From contig JARGOI010000202.1 in the NCBI GenBank assembly GCA_029212275.1, forward strand, positions 1 to 5,262: DNA of 5,262 nt, given 5' to 3'. The number at the start of each line of letters is the position of its first letter. Position 1 is the stretch's first letter. The position numbers and the translations under genes were made by a program. Under the pieces are notes generated by a model, which saw nothing but the letters and a program-made list of their open reading frames with translations, was not told where the DNA came from and did not search any database. The stretch comes from Thalassolituus sp. (GTDB taxonomy: Bacteria > Pseudomonadota > Gammaproteobacteria > Pseudomonadales > Oceanobacteraceae). Of this stretch, positions 4,982 through 5,262 are shown in pieces.

Positions 4982-5262
4982 TTAATGACCGACACTTTTT
5001 GAAAATACATTAATAACAAGCACACCCAAAATAATTAGAGACAGGCCAATCAGCGCAGGAAAATCCAATTTTTGGCCATAATAAATCAATCCGACTAATG
5101 AAATGAGTACAATACCCATTCCTGACCATATCGCGTAAGCAATACCCACAGGGATTGTTTTTAGAACCACAGATAAACAGTAAAAAGCAATTCCATATCC
5201 GACCACTACAATGGCGCTAGGTATAATTTTTTCAAATCCGTCTGATGCCTTTAATGCACTGG
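4982..5262 (-). CDS. EmrE-like small multidrug resistance (SMR) efflux transporter, 5' end cut by window edge
   Basis: An inner-membrane proton-coupled exporter of quaternary ammonium and other lipophilic cations, working as a dual-topology dimer. 92 residues are visible, beginning SALKASDGFEKIIPSAIV. Aligned by eye to E. coli EmrE (110 aa), the first visible residue corresponds to position 19 and the last His to His110, so about 18 residues lie beyond the edge, including the essential Glu14 of TM1. Visible functional residues include the equivalents of Tyr40 (GYGIAFY), Tyr60 and Trp63 in GIAYAIWSGMGIVLISL, and the TM4 dimer-interface stretch GLSLIILGVLVINVF. The GTG at 5206 is internal and not the start, because the frame stays open and family-like to the edge. 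Substrate and the distinction between EmrE, QacE and other SMR subtypes cannot be settled, though TM3-TM4 are closest to EmrE. Confidence 0.92.
   Translation of the reverse strand, partial: SALKASDGFEKIIPSAIVVVGYGIAFYCLSVVLKTIPVGIAYAIWSGMGIVLISLVGLIYYGQKLDFPALIGLSLIILGVLVINVFSKSVGH

Noticed and set aside
4982..5206. Transporter gene starting at the GTG at 5206
   Set aside because: The frame stays open to the window edge and its upstream codons (SALKASDGFEKIIP) align with EmrE positions 19-32, so this GTG is internal.

Overview
The window looks like chromosomal DNA from a Gammaproteobacterium, probably a marine or aquatic one of moderate G+C. The evidence is the type of chemoreceptor, the EmrE-like transporter and the set of small conserved proteins (YkgJ-type, DUF3297, DUF7079). 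I cannot place it to genus. There are no rRNA or tRNA genes, no CRISPR array and no recognisable insertion sequence.

Layout: (1) 126-2069, minus strand: a methyl-accepting chemotaxis protein with a large all-helical periplasmic sensor, probably of the HBM type. (2) 2070-2444: a divergent intergenic region carrying 5' signals for both flanking genes and several small hairpins. (3) 2445-3299, plus strand: a lipoprotein-type SAM-dependent methyltransferase of the COG4798 kind. (4) 3300-3452: a convergent intergenic region with weak hairpins and a hexanucleotide microsatellite. (5) 3453-4532, minus strand: three small genes in a row, DUF3297, then a YkgJ-type Cys-cluster protein, then a DUF7079-like gene broken by an in-frame TAA. 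A perfect TATAAT lies upstream of the first. (6) 4533-4981: a gene-poor stretch with palindromes and a possible nine-residue remnant of an acetyltransferase gene. (7) 4982-5262, minus strand: an EmrE-like small multidrug resistance transporter whose first 18 or so codons lie beyond the window edge.

The genes do not form one obvious pathway. The chemoreceptor is an orphan, with no che or flagellar gene beside it. The methyltransferase appears to stand alone. The three small minus-strand genes may be cotranscribed. The transporter is a separate unit. I see no clear new multi-gene system. The strongest unexpected observation is the DUF7079-like gene: its whole reading frame can be followed from a GTG with a strong Shine-Dalgarno at 3797 to 3453, but codon 29 is TAA. 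An annotation that starts at the internal ATG would miss the conserved N-terminus and hide the lesion.
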